Of a stretch of 64,000 nucleotides of DNA, positions 17,927 to 27,241 are shown in pieces (within the stretch, counting starts at the first letter, position 1; each line of letters begins with the position of its first letter). Under the pieces are notes generated by a model that was given only the letters and a program-made list of their open reading frames with translations, searched no databases and was not told the DNA's origin. Made by a program: the position numbers and the translations under genes. Origin of the DNA: a virus; the IMG/VR virus record IMGVR_UViG_3300028800_000071, positions 16,796 through 80,795 of that record. One strand, written 5' to 3'.

Positions 17927-18385
17927 GTGGCTGGCCTTCCGCAGACGACGAGTAACCCGTTGGCGGCGGTGGAGGTCCTTTTGCCCTACGGCGGCGACTA
18001 TTCACTAACGTCAACCGGCGATCTGCAACTCGTCAAAGACCAACCCGGCAATCCGGCCGCCACGACGCAGCGCATCATCTTCTTGCTGCTCACCAATCCC
18101 GGCGACGATCTCTTTAACCTCGATTACGGCGCCGGCTGCCGCGCGACCGTTGGCCGACCGAACGTTATGGCGAACGTCGATGCCATCCGGCGCACGATCT
18201 CAAGCGCTCTTGCCAACGACCCGTTCGTCGCGGTGTCGCCGGGACCGACGATCGGCATAACGCTTTCGCCGGATAATCAGAGCGCCATTATTGCGATCTC
18301 GTTCTTTTCGGTGATCGGCCAATACGTATCGTTGCCCGATATATCTCTTTCGCCGAATAGCATCCAAATCGGAGCGGCAGCGTGA
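17927..18385 (+). CDS. Baseplate wedge protein, gp25/gpW-like
   Basis: 152 residues, GTG start with AGGAG SD. The sequence 'G-D-L-Q-L-V ... T-T-Q-R-I-I-F-L-L-L-T-N-P-G-D' with Y-G-A-G near residue 70 matches gp25-like wedges, which initiate sheath polymerisation. Followed, with a 4-nt overlap, by the gpJ-like gene, the conserved partner. Confidence 0.75.
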   Translation: MAGLPQTTSNPLAAVEVLLPYGGDYSLTSTGDLQLVKDQPGNPAATTQRIIFLLLTNPGDDLFNLDYGAGCRATVGRPNVMANVDAIRRTISSALANDPFVAVSPGPTIGITLSPDNQSAIIAISFFSVIGQYVSLPDISLSPNSIQIGAAA

Positions 18386-19587
18386 GCATTCAGAAGTACG
18401 GCCTCCAAGATCTCATCCAACTCATGCTGACGGCGTATGCCGCCAAAGCAAAACAGGAAGCCGACGTCGGCACGGGCTCGCAGTTCGGCCCCATGTATCG
18501 CGCGATGGCGCTCGCCGAGCAGCTGCTCCAAAACGAAAACGTTTACGTCGAGACCATCCTGCGCCTCGCGGCGATTCAAGATCCTCTGCCGGACGGCACG
18601 CCAAACCCCGACGTGGATTCATTCGTCAACCCGTTCAACTTCTTTCGCAACGGACCGGGCTATGCGGTCGGCGGCGTCACGGTTTCGATTCCCGCCTCGC
18701 TGCCAACCGATAAGACGATTCCGGTCGGCTATCTGTTTGGTGCCAATGCCGGCCCGACGTACACCGTCGCGGCTAACGGCCCCGGCTACAACTCCGGCGC
18801 GGGCGGTTACGTCATCCCGGCCGGTCAAACCAGCGTCATCGCGTACGTGCAATGCAACGTGTCGGGGTCGCAAGGCAACGCGCTGCCGAACACGATCACG
18901 CAGGTGCTTTCGGGGCCGAACGGATCGCCTCCCGATCCGACGCTCGCGATCAGCAACGCTTTATTGCTCACCGGCGGCGTCGATTCCGAAGTTGGCCAGC
19001 CGCTAAAGACGCGCTTCGCGCAGTATATTGCCGGCGGCGGCGAAGGCACGCCGACGAGCATCATGGCGGCCGTCGGCCAATCAATGACGGGGATCACGTA
19101 CAGTTACGGCGACTTCGTGATGGGCACCGAAGTGTCGAACGTCTGGACCTTTACGCCGAACACCGACGGATGGTTTACGGTCTGCGTCGATATCATGGGC
19201 GCGCCGGGAACGATCACGCAGGACCAACTCAATACGATCGCCGCGCTGATTCTCAACGATTATCGCGCCGGCGGCATCCATTACGCCGTCGCACCGCCGA
19301 CGCCGCTCGACGTGGCTGGTGCCGGTACGGTCGTGCTCGTGCCTGGTGCCGATCCCGGCATCGTCGTGCCGGCGGTCAATGCCGCCTTCATCACGTTCGT
19401 CAACAACCTCGGGCTCGATCCGCTCGGCGGTCCGATGATCTGCTCGATCATGGCGGCGTACATTGCGCTCTCGCAAGTCCCCGGCGTGCTGCGAATCGAC
19501 AATCTCACGCTCAACAGCGGCAACGCCGATATCACCGCCGACTTCGGACAAATCCTGCGGGCCGGCACACCCGGCTTCGCCGCGTAA
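18382..19587 (+). CDS. Baseplate J-like wedge protein
   Basis: 401 residues, GTG start in GTGA overlap. Contains a 'V-S-I-P-A-S-L-P ... I-P-V-G-Y' strand pair, 'G-Q-T-S-V-I-A-Y-V-Q-C-N-V-S-G-S-Q-G-N' and 'G-G-V-D-S-E-V-G-Q-P-L-K-T-R-F', the classic gpJ sequence before the wedge domain, where residues D-S-E are normally conserved. Forms baseplate wedges with the gp25-like protein. Confidence 0.8.
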   Translation: MSIQKYGLQDLIQLMLTAYAAKAKQEADVGTGSQFGPMYRAMALAEQLLQNENVYVETILRLAAIQDPLPDGTPNPDVDSFVNPFNFFRNGPGYAVGGVTVSIPASLPTDKTIPVGYLFGANAGPTYTVAANGPGYNSGAGGYVIPAGQTSVIAYVQCNVSGSQGNALPNTITQVLSGPNGSPPDPTLAISNALLLTGGVDSEVGQPLKTRFAQYIAGGGEGTPTSIMAAVGQSMTGITYSYGDFVMGTEVSNVWTFTPNTDGWFTVCVDIMGAPGTITQDQLNTIAALILNDYRAGGIHYAVAPPTPLDVAGAGTVVLVPGADPGIVVPAVNAAFITFVNNLGLDPLGGPMICSIMAAYIALSQVPGVLRIDNLTLNSGNADITADFGQILRAGTPGFAA

Positions 19588-19599
19588 AGGAGAACCTCG

Positions 19600-22251
19600 A
19601 TGCTGCGATTGCTCAAGGCGATCGGACCGGTCGTCGTGTGCGCCGCATTCTTCGCCATGCCGCACGTCGCACGCGCGAACCAAAGCGCGGCGATTACGTA
19701 CTGCGCACCGCCGGTCATATTCACGCAAGGCCAAACGATCAACGCCGACCCGTTTAATCAAAACTTCGGCACCGCCTCGACGTGCCCGGCACAGTATGGC
19801 GATATGTTTAGCGACGGGCCGTTCTACGACCCGACCGTGCCTTTCAGCGGCTCGTCCTTCAACTTCACGATCCCCGCCAATACGTGGGTTGCGCTCGGAG
19901 CTCGCGTGCCGACCAGCGCGTCGGCGCTCGTGGCACCAGCAAGCGCGACGAGCTATTGGTGGCTCTCGCGCACCGGCCTCTGGACGTGTACGCTCGACAC
20001 CGGCCCGCCGACGAATGCGTGCCCCGGCTTCAATCTTCCCGATACGACCTACGTTTCCGAATACACCATTGCGGCCAACGGCAGCGGCATCACGGCGATT
20101 ACGCTCCCGACGATCGCCGGAATCAAGTTCAACGGCACCGTCGCGCTCACGAGCTTCCCGTCGGGATCTTGCTTGCAAACCACGACAGGCGGCGTCCTTA
20201 CGGCGACCGGCCTGCCGTGCGGCAGCGGCGGCAGCGGCATCGCGAGCGTTACGGGCAGCGGCAATATCAACGCCGTCACGGTCTCGGGCGCCGTCATGGT
20301 AAGCGAAGCGAGCTCGCCGACCTGGACCGGCACGCCGACGACGGCGAGCGCCACGCAGGCCGGTTCGTTCAACTTCGGCAGCGATGGCGCGGCCTCGCTC
20401 GCGCGCACCGGCGCGAGCGCCTTCGCGTTCACGGCGGTCGGCCCGGCAACGCTCTCGGTGCCCGGCGGCGTACTGAGCGGCTCGTCGATCTACGGACCCA
20501 CCTCCGCTTTCCTCAACGGCGGCCTCACAGCGAGCGCCGTGACCGATTCCGGGCTCTCGGTCGGCCAATGCGTCCAGACGACGACAGGCGGCCTTCTGGC
20601 CACCACGGGCGCAGCCTGCGCGGGGCTCGGGAACGTGCTCTCGGTGGCGGCCGGCGGCAGCGGCAACGTGACGTGCTCGCCCACGACCGGCAACGTGATC
20701 TGCGATACGGTCAATAACCCAACGTTTTCGGGCGCCGTCGTGGCCTCGTCGTTCACCGGCTCGGGCGCCGGCCTCACGTCGGGCACGGTGCCGAACGTCG
20801 CGCTCGTAACGCCTGCGGTCACGAGCGTCACCGGGACTTCGCCGATCGCCAGCAGCGGCGGCACGACCCCGGCGATCTCGATCGCGAGCAACCCCGCGCT
20901 CTCAGGCACCGTAACGGGCACGTCGTTCCGCGCCACCGCGGCGATCGTCGCCGGGTCGGCCTCGGCCTTCTTGCCCTCCAATAACGATCTCTCGGCCTCA
21001 GAAACCACGACCTGCGGCGCGATCTACCTCGGCGGCTCGAGCGATAAGGGCAAACTCGACTACGGCTGCACGAGCGGATCGACGTTCACGTTTGGCACGA
21101 ATACGACCGTCGGCGGCACGCTCGCCGCGACGACGCTCAAAGGCACGACCCTTACCTCGGGCAACTGTGTGCAAGCGACGACCGGCGGCGTTCTGATCAC
21201 GACCAGCAGCGCGTGCGGCTCGGCAACCTCCGTGACGTCCGTGGTCGGCACGTCGCCCGTCGGCGTCACGACTTCGGTTGGCGTTGCGACCGTAACGTGT
21301 ACGACGTGCCTCACCGGCTTGACGGCCGGCTCGAATATCTCCGTCGGTAGCGGCACGACGCCATCGGTTGCAGTCGCCTCGTCGCCCACGTTCTCGGGAC
21401 AGATCGGCGCGGACGGCAACGCAGCGCCTGCTGCGGGCATTGCGCTCGGCGCGACGACGACGCCGGCAACGATCACCTCTGGCGTAAGTCTGTCGGCAGC
21501 GTTCGCCTTCAAAGATATCTCGGCGAATTGCGGCACGGGATTCATCGAGTTCGTCAAAGGCGCCTCAACGGTGATCTCGCGCATTGATTGCACCGGCAAC
21601 TATCTCATGGGATCGTCATCGTACGGTACGAACGCCACGATCGCAGGTTCCTTGAGCGCAGGCACGACGATCTCGGGCGGCAACATTCAAGATAGCGGCT
21701 TGGGATCGACCGTCACGCCGATCTGCGGAAACAATGCGGCAGCGATCGCGCCGTGCGGCCAACTGACGCCTATGTTTGCGACGACCGGCAACGCAACGAA
21801 AGCCAGCGGCACGTCGGCCAATACGTTGCAGCAACTCGGCGCGTCGGCCCCGTCGTTGACGCTCGGCACAAGCGCCGGCCCCAACGGGCAATGGCTCGTC
21901 AAGGCGCATCTGCTCATTCGTGGCGCATCGGGTTCGACTAGCGAATATCTGTACGGTTGCCTTTCGAATACGATTAGCGGCGGATCAATCACGCCTCAGC
22001 AGAATTCCGCCGACGAGATCGGCACGACGTGTTGGGCAACGCCGGGAACGGGCTCCGTTCTCGCCGGCACCGTCGGCTTCGGTCAAACGTCGTCGGCCGG
22101 CAATCAGCAATACGGGTTAGACGCGACCGCCGAGGCGATCTTCCTCGCACCGAATGGAGCAACGATCACGATCTATCCGTGGATCGGCGCATCGACCAAC
22201 GCGAGCGTGAACGTGAGTGGAGCGCTCTCGGTCGAGGCTGATCCCTACTAA
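19600..22251 (+). CDS. Large exported tail-fibre-like protein with Cys-containing repeats
   Basis: 883 residues, ATG after AAAGGAG. Residues 1-27 look like a cleavable Sec signal peptide (basic n-region, hydrophobic core, A-R-A site). The body is Gly/Ser/Thr-rich with at least three copies of a 'C-V-Q-T-T-T-G-G-L-L ... C' module near 185, 325 and 525, then G-S-S-Y-G-T-N-A and a jelly-roll-like C-terminus. Composition and repeats fit a trimeric fibre or adhesin. A Sec signal is unexpected on a virion protein; it might be a membrane-side decoy or an exported adhesin. Position between gpJ and gpI favours a tail role. Confidence 0.65.
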   Translation: MLRLLKAIGPVVVCAAFFAMPHVARANQSAAITYCAPPVIFTQGQTINADPFNQNFGTASTCPAQYGDMFSDGPFYDPTVPFSGSSFNFTIPANTWVALGARVPTSASALVAPASATSYWWLSRTGLWTCTLDTGPPTNACPGFNLPDTTYVSEYTIAANGSGITAITLPTIAGIKFNGTVALTSFPSGSCLQTTTGGVLTATGLPCGSGGSGIASVTGSGNINAVTVSGAVMVSEASSPTWTGTPTTASATQAGSFNFGSDGAASLARTGASAFAFTAVGPATLSVPGGVLSGSSIYGPTSAFLNGGLTASAVTDSGLSVGQCVQTTTGGLLATTGAACAGLGNVLSVAAGGSGNVTCSPTTGNVICDTVNNPTFSGAVVASSFTGSGAGLTSGTVPNVALVTPAVTSVTGTSPIASSGGTTPAISIASNPALSGTVTGTSFRATAAIVAGSASAFLPSNNDLSASETTTCGAIYLGGSSDKGKLDYGCTSGSTFTFGTNTTVGGTLAATTLKGTTLTSGNCVQATTGGVLITTSSACGSATSVTSVVGTSPVGVTTSVGVATVTCTTCLTGLTAGSNISVGSGTTPSVAVASSPTFSGQIGADGNAAPAAGIALGATTTPATITSGVSLSAAFAFKDISANCGTGFIEFVKGASTVISRIDCTGNYLMGSSSYGTNATIAGSLSAGTTISGGNIQDSGLGSTVTPICGNNAAAIAPCGQLTPMFATTGNATKASGTSANTLQQLGASAPSLTLGTSAGPNGQWLVKAHLLIRGASGSTSEYLYGCLSNTISGGSITPQQNSADEIGTTCWATPGTGSVLAGTVGFGQTSSAGNQQYGLDATAEAIFLAPNGATITIYPWIGASTNASVNVSGALSVEADPY

Positions 22252-23411
22252 TGACGATCGGAACGTCGCAACTTGGCGGCGGCACCTTTGGTGGTGGCGG
22301 TATCTTTGGCGGCACCGCTGCGCAACTGCTCGCATTCCTGGACGAAACGGGCTCCAATCCGTTACCGGCCGGGATCTACGTGCAAATATACGCCGGGTCG
22401 ATCGACGGGCTGCTCGGTGCGCCGCCGATCGCCGCTGGCTGGACGCAGCCAGGCGGGCTTTGCAATGTTCCCGTACAGCCCGGCAATCTGATCACGTGCG
22501 TCTTTTCATTGTCGTCGCAAGCGCCCCCGAATCCCGTAGAGATTACGCCCGACGGGAACGGTCCGGTTTACACCGTGACGGTGGCACCCTACCGATCTCC
22601 GTCGCTGTCGGACAGCGGATACGCGGCGCTGCTTACTTCGAAACTGCCCAGAGGGTGGTTTAGCGGCGCGGCATTAGCCGATGAACCAGGCGACGGTTCC
22701 CCGAGCGGCATTGCGTACGCGATCGCCTACGCGATCGGTGCGGCGCTTGCGGCGCTTGATCAAGGACAGACGCAGGTCAACCTTGGTCGAGCGCGTCTTG
22801 GTCCGAGCGTCGGCGCCGATATCGACAGTTGGTCGACGGATATGGTCGGCCCGACGTTCGGCCGATATCCTCAAGAATCTGATGCGCTGTTTATCTCGCG
22901 CAATATGCTCATGGTTTCGCGGCCGCGCTGCTCAATCAACGCGTTGCAAAAGTTCGTGACGCAGTTCTATGCGTCGATCTTGGCAGGTTGGAACGTAACG
23001 GGCTCCGAAGCGCTCGGCTTCGATACGGCGGGCGGCTTCGAAGTATCGGGCGCATTCAATAATCCGCCGGCCCCATCCGTTCCTAAAAATCCGCCGCCCG
23101 TAACGGTGTGGGACGGCATGACGCAACCGGCTCTGGCTGCGGCGCTCGGCGTCACGCCGTTGCAGTTCGTCATTATGGTCGGCCTATTCAGTACGAGTCT
23201 CGTCGAACAACTCGGCTTCAACGTCGCTGGTGCCCTCGGTGGCGGCCCGCACGGCGCGTCGCCCGGCTCGGGCGGATTCAGTAATGAAGTCACAAACGAC
23301 ACGCTGCCAAGCCCGACGCGCCAGGCGCCAGACCCGCGACTCGGCACGATGATCAATCTCATCACCAAAGGCACCGGCACCGTACCCCTATATCTCATCG
23401 GTCAACTCTGA
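22251..23411 (+). CDS. Baseplate / tail protein, gpI- or DUF2612-like
   Basis: 386 residues, ATG overlapping the upstream stop. The first ~110 residues are beta-rich with a Gly-rich start. The core (L-L-T-S-K-L-P-R-G-W-F-S-G then a helix L-A-A-L-D-Q-G-Q) resembles tail protein I, which links wedges to fibres. The C-terminus has Pro/Gly loops. Position immediately downstream of gpJ and the fibre gene agrees. Family assignment is tentative. Confidence 0.5.
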   Translation: MTIGTSQLGGGTFGGGGIFGGTAAQLLAFLDETGSNPLPAGIYVQIYAGSIDGLLGAPPIAAGWTQPGGLCNVPVQPGNLITCVFSLSSQAPPNPVEITPDGNGPVYTVTVAPYRSPSLSDSGYAALLTSKLPRGWFSGAALADEPGDGSPSGIAYAIAYAIGAALAALDQGQTQVNLGRARLGPSVGADIDSWSTDMVGPTFGRYPQESDALFISRNMLMVSRPRCSINALQKFVTQFYASILAGWNVTGSEALGFDTAGGFEVSGAFNNPPAPSVPKNPPPVTVWDGMTQPALAAALGVTPLQFVIMVGLFSTSLVEQLGFNVAGALGGGPHGASPGSGGFSNEVTNDTLPSPTRQAPDPRLGTMINLITKGTGTVPLYLIGQL

Positions 23412-23421
23412 GGAGCTCAAC

Positions 23422-24765
23422 GTGAAGAAGTTTGCATCTGCGATCGCCGCGCTCGCGCTCGCGCTCTCGCCGTTCGTGGCGCAAGCGACGCAAGTCACCG
23501 TGCAGCCTGCGCCGACGGCGCGCGTCATGGTGTACGCCGGCCAAAACCCCGACACCAACGAAACCAACCTGATCCCGCGCTTTCAGCGGCTTGCCGACGG
23601 CACGATGCTGCGCGATATTCTCTCGACGCTCGGCACGTCTGGCGCGTGGTCGAACATTGCGATTCGGCCAGGCTCGGGCCTCAACGTCACGATCAACCCG
23701 TATCCGAATACGTCGCAACTCGGCGCGGTCTATCAGATCGGTCAGAACGACGTGACGGCGCTGCCGCCGCCGCCAGGTCAATCTCCGAATCAGATCCCGG
23801 CAGATTCGACCAATATCATCATTCAGGCAACGCAGAACGTGCAGAGCAATCCGCTCGGCCCGTTAAGCGCGCCTAGTGGCGCGGGCAACGGCATCTATTA
23901 CATGGTCGAGGCGCAACTGAGTTCGATCGACACACAGAACCAATCCATGCTCTTTGTGTCGTCGAGCGGCATCACGAACTATCAGAACGTCAATACGCAA
24001 CGCCAAGACATCATCACCTATAAGCTAAACCCGGGCGGGCCAGGCACGGCCGATTGCAGCACGACGTTCCCGACGCCGCCTGCGGTGGATAGCGGTTGGA
24101 TTGAGATCGGCTTGGTCTGCATCCCGCACGCCTTGACGCAGATCACCACGGCCAATATCGCCATGTTCCTCGGGACGAACTTCAACGGTTCGTCCTTTGC
24201 GCAATTGAACTTCGGCGGCGCCTACGTAACGGGCGGTTGCCAAGGTACGGCGACCAACTGCGGCCCTTCGACGCTCTCCACGTCGCAGAACAGCGGGTGC
24301 GATCTCAATAACGAGCTCGGGTTCGTGATCAATAACAACGCGAATACGAATAACGGGAACCACGTGCTCGTGGCCGATCTGGCCGGCGATCTGGGCGTCT
24401 GCGGCAGCGAGCTCCATATCTTCAATCAGAACTCGAACTCGACGGCCGCCAAGATCATCGTCAATACGTCCGTCGATAAAGGCACGGCCACGGACGAAAC
24501 GCTGTATCCGGCCAATAACACCGCGACCTTGGTGACGAATTCCAACTGCGCCAACGCCACGATCTGCCAAAGCGCAGCGGAAAAGGATATCTGCGCTCAG
24601 TCCGGCGCGGCGTCAACGGCGATGATTACGCCGAATGGCGATTCCGCGATGGCGGTGACGAGCGCGCCCACGTCGGGGACCGGCGTACGTGTAGAGTTTT
24701 ACAACGTGAGCGGTAGCTCGATCTCGAGCCCGCACACGTTTAACTTTACCTATACGTGCTTCTGA
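23422..24765 (+). CDS. Exported fibre-like protein, unknown
   Basis: 447 residues with a clear N-terminal signal peptide (M-K-K-F-A-S-A-I-A-A-L-A-L-A-L-S, cut near A-Q-A). Body is Asn/Thr/Ser/Gly-rich with about ten cysteines, so it probably folds outside the cytoplasm with disulfides. Last tail-region gene before the lone antisense gene. No recognised domain. May be an adhesin, a fibre, or an envelope protein of the infected cell. Confidence 0.6.
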   Translation: MKKFASAIAALALALSPFVAQATQVTVQPAPTARVMVYAGQNPDTNETNLIPRFQRLADGTMLRDILSTLGTSGAWSNIAIRPGSGLNVTINPYPNTSQLGAVYQIGQNDVTALPPPPGQSPNQIPADSTNIIIQATQNVQSNPLGPLSAPSGAGNGIYYMVEAQLSSIDTQNQSMLFVSSSGITNYQNVNTQRQDIITYKLNPGGPGTADCSTTFPTPPAVDSGWIEIGLVCIPHALTQITTANIAMFLGTNFNGSSFAQLNFGGAYVTGGCQGTATNCGPSTLSTSQNSGCDLNNELGFVINNNANTNNGNHVLVADLAGDLGVCGSELHIFNQNSNSTAAKIIVNTSVDKGTATDETLYPANNTATLVTNSNCANATICQSAAEKDICAQSGAASTAMITPNGDSAMAVTSAPTSGTGVRVEFYNVSGSSISSPHTFNFTYTCF

Positions 24766-25061
24766 GGTTCAAACGCGTCGATCATTCGCCGCGCCGATAG
24801 AACGAAGAAGCAGGCAGCGGCCAAGCCAAACTCGGGCGCCCATGAGGCGAGCACCACGCAGATCCCCGCCATCGCGGAGTTACGAATGACGCCGGTCAAT
24901 CGCTCCGCGAGCTCGTAGAACGCGGCGTTCGGCTGCTCGATGATCGGAGTGACGTTGCGGAGATCCCGGGCCGGCAGCGCGTCGGCGAACTCGGGGTGCT
25001 CGATCGCGATCATCACCTGTACGTGAGGCGGAAGATCAAGGAAGTGGATGCTGCGCCGCAT
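24750..25061 (-). CDS. Lone antisense 'moron'-like gene with C-terminal membrane segment
   Basis: 103 residues from ATG 25061. An in-frame GTG at 25082 is possible but lies on top of the promoter. Helical, soluble first ~65 residues (D-L-P-P-H-V-Q-V-M-I-A-I then 'D-L-R-N-V-T-P-I-I-E-Q-P'), then one transmembrane helix (about 70-92) and a short charged tail. It overlaps the convergent end of the upstream gene by 16 nt. An extended -10 promoter ends 11 nt before the ATG, so its mRNA would be almost leaderless. A single-gene antisense unit in a late operon is the usual form of a moron. Function unknown; membrane association suits superinfection exclusion. Confidence 0.6.
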   Translation of the reverse strand: MRRSIHFLDLPPHVQVMIAIEHPEFADALPARDLRNVTPIIEQPNAAFYELAERLTGVIRNSAMAGICVVLASWAPEFGLAAACFFVLSARRMIDAFEPQKHV

Positions 25062-25072
25062 TTGAGGGGGCA

Positions 25073-25081
25073 AGTATAGCA
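25073..25081 (-). promoter_or_regulatory. Extended -10 promoter of the antisense gene
   Basis: Minus-strand TG-C-TATACT (25081-25073), the extended -10 form TGnTATAAT with one change. The early promoter at 47061 has the same form (TG-T-TATACT). No good -35. Confidence 0.55.
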
Positions 25082-25084
25082 CGA

Positions 25085-25345
25085 ATGACCCCGCAGGGCT
25101 ATCGGAACCGGCTCGCGTGCATAGAGTGGCACGTGAACTTCTGGCTGCAATCGGGAACCGATTACGACCAATGCCAGCGTACCTTACACCACCTTCAAGA
25201 ATGCCTCGACGCGGACTTCTACGGCGAAGCGCGCCCAGAGGCGCCCGATTCCATTACACTAGTATTAATTGACTATTTGGACCGGGAGTTTTCCGGCCCG
25301 ACCGTCGAACGGGATGGTTGGGGAGCGCTCGTTTCGTTTGAATGA
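25085..25345 (+). CDS. Small cytosolic protein, unknown
   Basis: 86 residues. Trp/His-rich N-terminus (W-H-V-N-F-W-L) and an acidic helical C-terminus. No membrane or zinc motif (two isolated Cys). It lies 23 nt after the antisense gene's start and leads into the lysis region. Start not strongly supported by an SD. Confidence 0.45.
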   Translation: MTPQGYRNRLACIEWHVNFWLQSGTDYDQCQRTLHHLQECLDADFYGEARPEAPDSITLVLIDYLDREFSGPTVERDGWGALVSFE

Positions 25346-25396
25346 GGAGCGAGTTACCGAGGCGAACCCACAACGTCGTGCGCAAGGATTCTGACC

Positions 25397-25717
25397 GTGC
25401 CATCTTGGGAACGCGAGATCTCGGACTTGTGGGCGGCGTTATTCGTCCCCGCGAGCGCCGTCATCGGCACGATCGGCGTCATTCTGCTCGCCCTCACCCG
25501 CTTCAAGGACAAGCGGATGGAAGGGGCGCTCGAAGCGAGCACGACCTGGCGCGAGCTCGCACAAAGCCGCGAGGCCACCAATGTCGATCTCGAACGCAAG
25601 GCCGTGTCGAGAGATCGGTACATTCAGCGGCTCGAACGGCAAAACTCATTCCTTTGGGATCAACTTGCGCCCGAGAAGCGAGAGGAGGTTTCTCGCAAAT
25701 GGAACTTACGCGAATAG
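25397..25717 (+). CDS. Membrane-anchored coiled-coil protein (spanin- or holin-accessory-like)
   Basis: 106 residues, GTG start. One transmembrane helix (about residues 12-33, A-L-F-V-P-A-S-A-V-I-G-T-I-G-V-I-L-L-A), followed by a charged helix with coiled-coil character to the C-terminus. This is the shape of an i-spanin (Rz-like), and it lies 2-3 kb before a lytic transglycosylase. No matching outer-membrane o-spanin found. Confidence 0.45.
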   Translation: MPSWEREISDLWAALFVPASAVIGTIGVILLALTRFKDKRMEGALEASTTWRELAQSREATNVDLERKAVSRDRYIQRLERQNSFLWDQLAPEKREEVSRKWNLRE

Positions 25718-25724
25718 GTGCCGT

Positions 25725-26126
25725 ATGATTAACACGCTTCCGAACACCCTGTGGGCTCTCTCTGTTTGTAGCTTCATTGCGATCTATGCGATCGTGCTCG
25801 GCTTTGCGTGGGGGAAAATCAGCCGGCGGTTTTTGTTCCGCCGATTCGCCGATCACTATACGCAGTTCGACGTGACGTGCGTCGGCATCGGAACATTACT
25901 CACCCTCATTCTTTTTGAGTGGGGCGTTCGCGCGCCGTTCGTATTTTTCGTTTTCGGTCACGTGACGATCGGCGGGTGGTGGGTTCAAATCTGGATCGTC
26001 TGCTTCGCTGCCGGCACAATGTTTGGCTACAGTAAACGCAAGCGCGAGGACAACAACCTCCTCAACGACGGCGCCATTACGTTCTGCCCCCATCCTAACT
26101 GTCCAGCACTAAAAGGAGATCACTAG
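25725..26126 (+). CDS. Small multi-span membrane protein, holin candidate
   Basis: 133 residues from ATG 25725. Three hydrophobic helices (about 8-28, 48-66, 75-95), the last with G-G-W-W-V-Q-I-W-I-V. C-terminal tail is polar with a Cys pair. Lies between the coiled-coil protein and a secreted protein. Size and topology fit a class I holin; not proven. Confidence 0.5.
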   Translation: MINTLPNTLWALSVCSFIAIYAIVLGFAWGKISRRFLFRRFADHYTQFDVTCVGIGTLLTLILFEWGVRAPFVFFVFGHVTIGGWWVQIWIVCFAAGTMFGYSKRKREDNNLLNDGAITFCPHPNCPALKGDH

Positions 26127-26506
26127 TGAAGCAAATCCTCGCCGTTGCGATGCTCATGCTCGCGGCGGCACCCGTGTCTGCGGCAACGCCGCCACCGAAT
26201 GCCGCGCCGGCGAGCGCGCCAATCCAAAATGCACCGAACGGTGTCAAGCCAAGTCCGCAGCCGTTATGGGCGCTCGTGAAAACCGTGCAAGACAACGACG
26301 CCGCCGTAACGCGCGACTACAATCTTTTTGTCATGCACTATCAGACGTTCGGCGCCTCGGTCTATGCACCGTGGTGCGTCAACGCGGGCGGCGTCCTCAC
26401 CGTGAAGCTCGCCAAAGCGTGGGCTGCATGGCCGGCAACCGTGTGGTGCCATAAGGACGATCCGAAAGGGCCAGGGCGTTCCGCCACGGCGCCGGTGGTC
26501 AAATGA
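26126..26506 (+). CDS. Secreted small protein, unknown
   Basis: 126 residues, GTG start after AAAAGGAG; its first base overlaps the previous stop. Signal peptide of about 20 residues (ends V-S-A-A), then a Pro-rich linker and a small helical domain with two Cys. Probably periplasmic. Ends in a 4-nt overlap with the next gene. Confidence 0.55.
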   Translation: MKQILAVAMLMLAAAPVSAATPPPNAAPASAPIQNAPNGVKPSPQPLWALVKTVQDNDAAVTRDYNLFVMHYQTFGASVYAPWCVNAGGVLTVKLAKAWAAWPATVWCHKDDPKGPGRSATAPVVK

Positions 26507-27234
26507 TCGCCACCCATCATTGGTCCGGCTCGCGCGCCGTTCGCGGCCGCAACTATCATATCGAGAACGCGCGTACGGGCATCATCGACGACGCCTATCG
26601 CCATCTGCTGCGCGCCGCATGGATCACCGACGACGGCGCCAAGTCGGTAGACTTCCATAAACTCAAATCGCTGTTCATCGTCTACAAGAACGATTCGCTC
26701 ACGGAAACGACCGAGTTCGGGACCTGGGATCTCAATAGCGATCCGCGCAACGGCACGCCGAATATCGAGATCGCCTCGCTCTGTATGCCGGGCGGCGCGA
26801 CGGACTTCGAGGGCGTCGAACCATTCACGATCGCGCACGCATGGGTTCACGCCTACGAAACCGCGGCGATCTGCCTGCTCAAAGGTCAAGACCCGCAGGA
26901 GTTCTTCAACGCAAACGTCGCGCCGCAACTGCAAAACGGACCGATCTTCGTTTTTAGTACGCACGGCGAGCGTGCGATTCAGACCAAGAACTACAACGTG
27001 CCTGGCGCCGGCGCATCGTCGGAAGCCGTGTCTGAGGAATATGGCTACTTCTTCGGCAGCGGTGATTCTGATTCGCGCGCCGATCTATTCTGCCTCGACG
27101 GCGCGTGGTACAACGGCAAAGTCACCGAGGACCAATGCCGATCGAGCGCGGCAGCGATCCGCCATCACGCGCTCATGATCATCCAGCACGGGCTCGTGAA
27201 AGACTTCTGGGGGCTCGACGGCCCCGAGAGCTAA
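26503..27234 (+). CDS. Possible peptidoglycan-amidase-like protein of the lysis region
   Basis: 243 residues, ATGA overlap. The order 'F-I-V-Y ... G-T-W-D ... I-E-I-A-S-L-C ... F-T-I-A-H-A-W-V-H-A-Y-E ... F-S-T-H-G-E-R-A-I-Q-T-K-N-Y-N-V-P-G' resembles amidase_2/PGRP proteins, with H and K near the last zinc/catalytic segment. The first zinc histidine expected in 'IViH' is a Tyr here, so enzyme activity is doubtful. It could be a binding protein of the same fold. Weak, by-eye match; context (next gene a transglycosylase) is the main support. Confidence 0.35.
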   Translation: MIATHHWSGSRAVRGRNYHIENARTGIIDDAYRHLLRAAWITDDGAKSVDFHKLKSLFIVYKNDSLTETTEFGTWDLNSDPRNGTPNIEIASLCMPGGATDFEGVEPFTIAHAWVHAYETAAICLLKGQDPQEFFNANVAPQLQNGPIFVFSTHGERAIQTKNYNVPGAGASSEAVSEEYGYFFGSGDSDSRADLFCLDGAWYNGKVTEDQCRSSAAAIRHHALMIIQHGLVKDFWGLDGPES

Positions 27235-27241
27235 AGCGCAA

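Noticed and set aside
26503-27234. Confident amidase_2 (N-acetylmuramoyl-L-alanine amidase) call
   Set aside because: Only the order of short motifs resembles the family, and the first expected zinc histidine is a Tyr. Kept as a low-confidence possibility.
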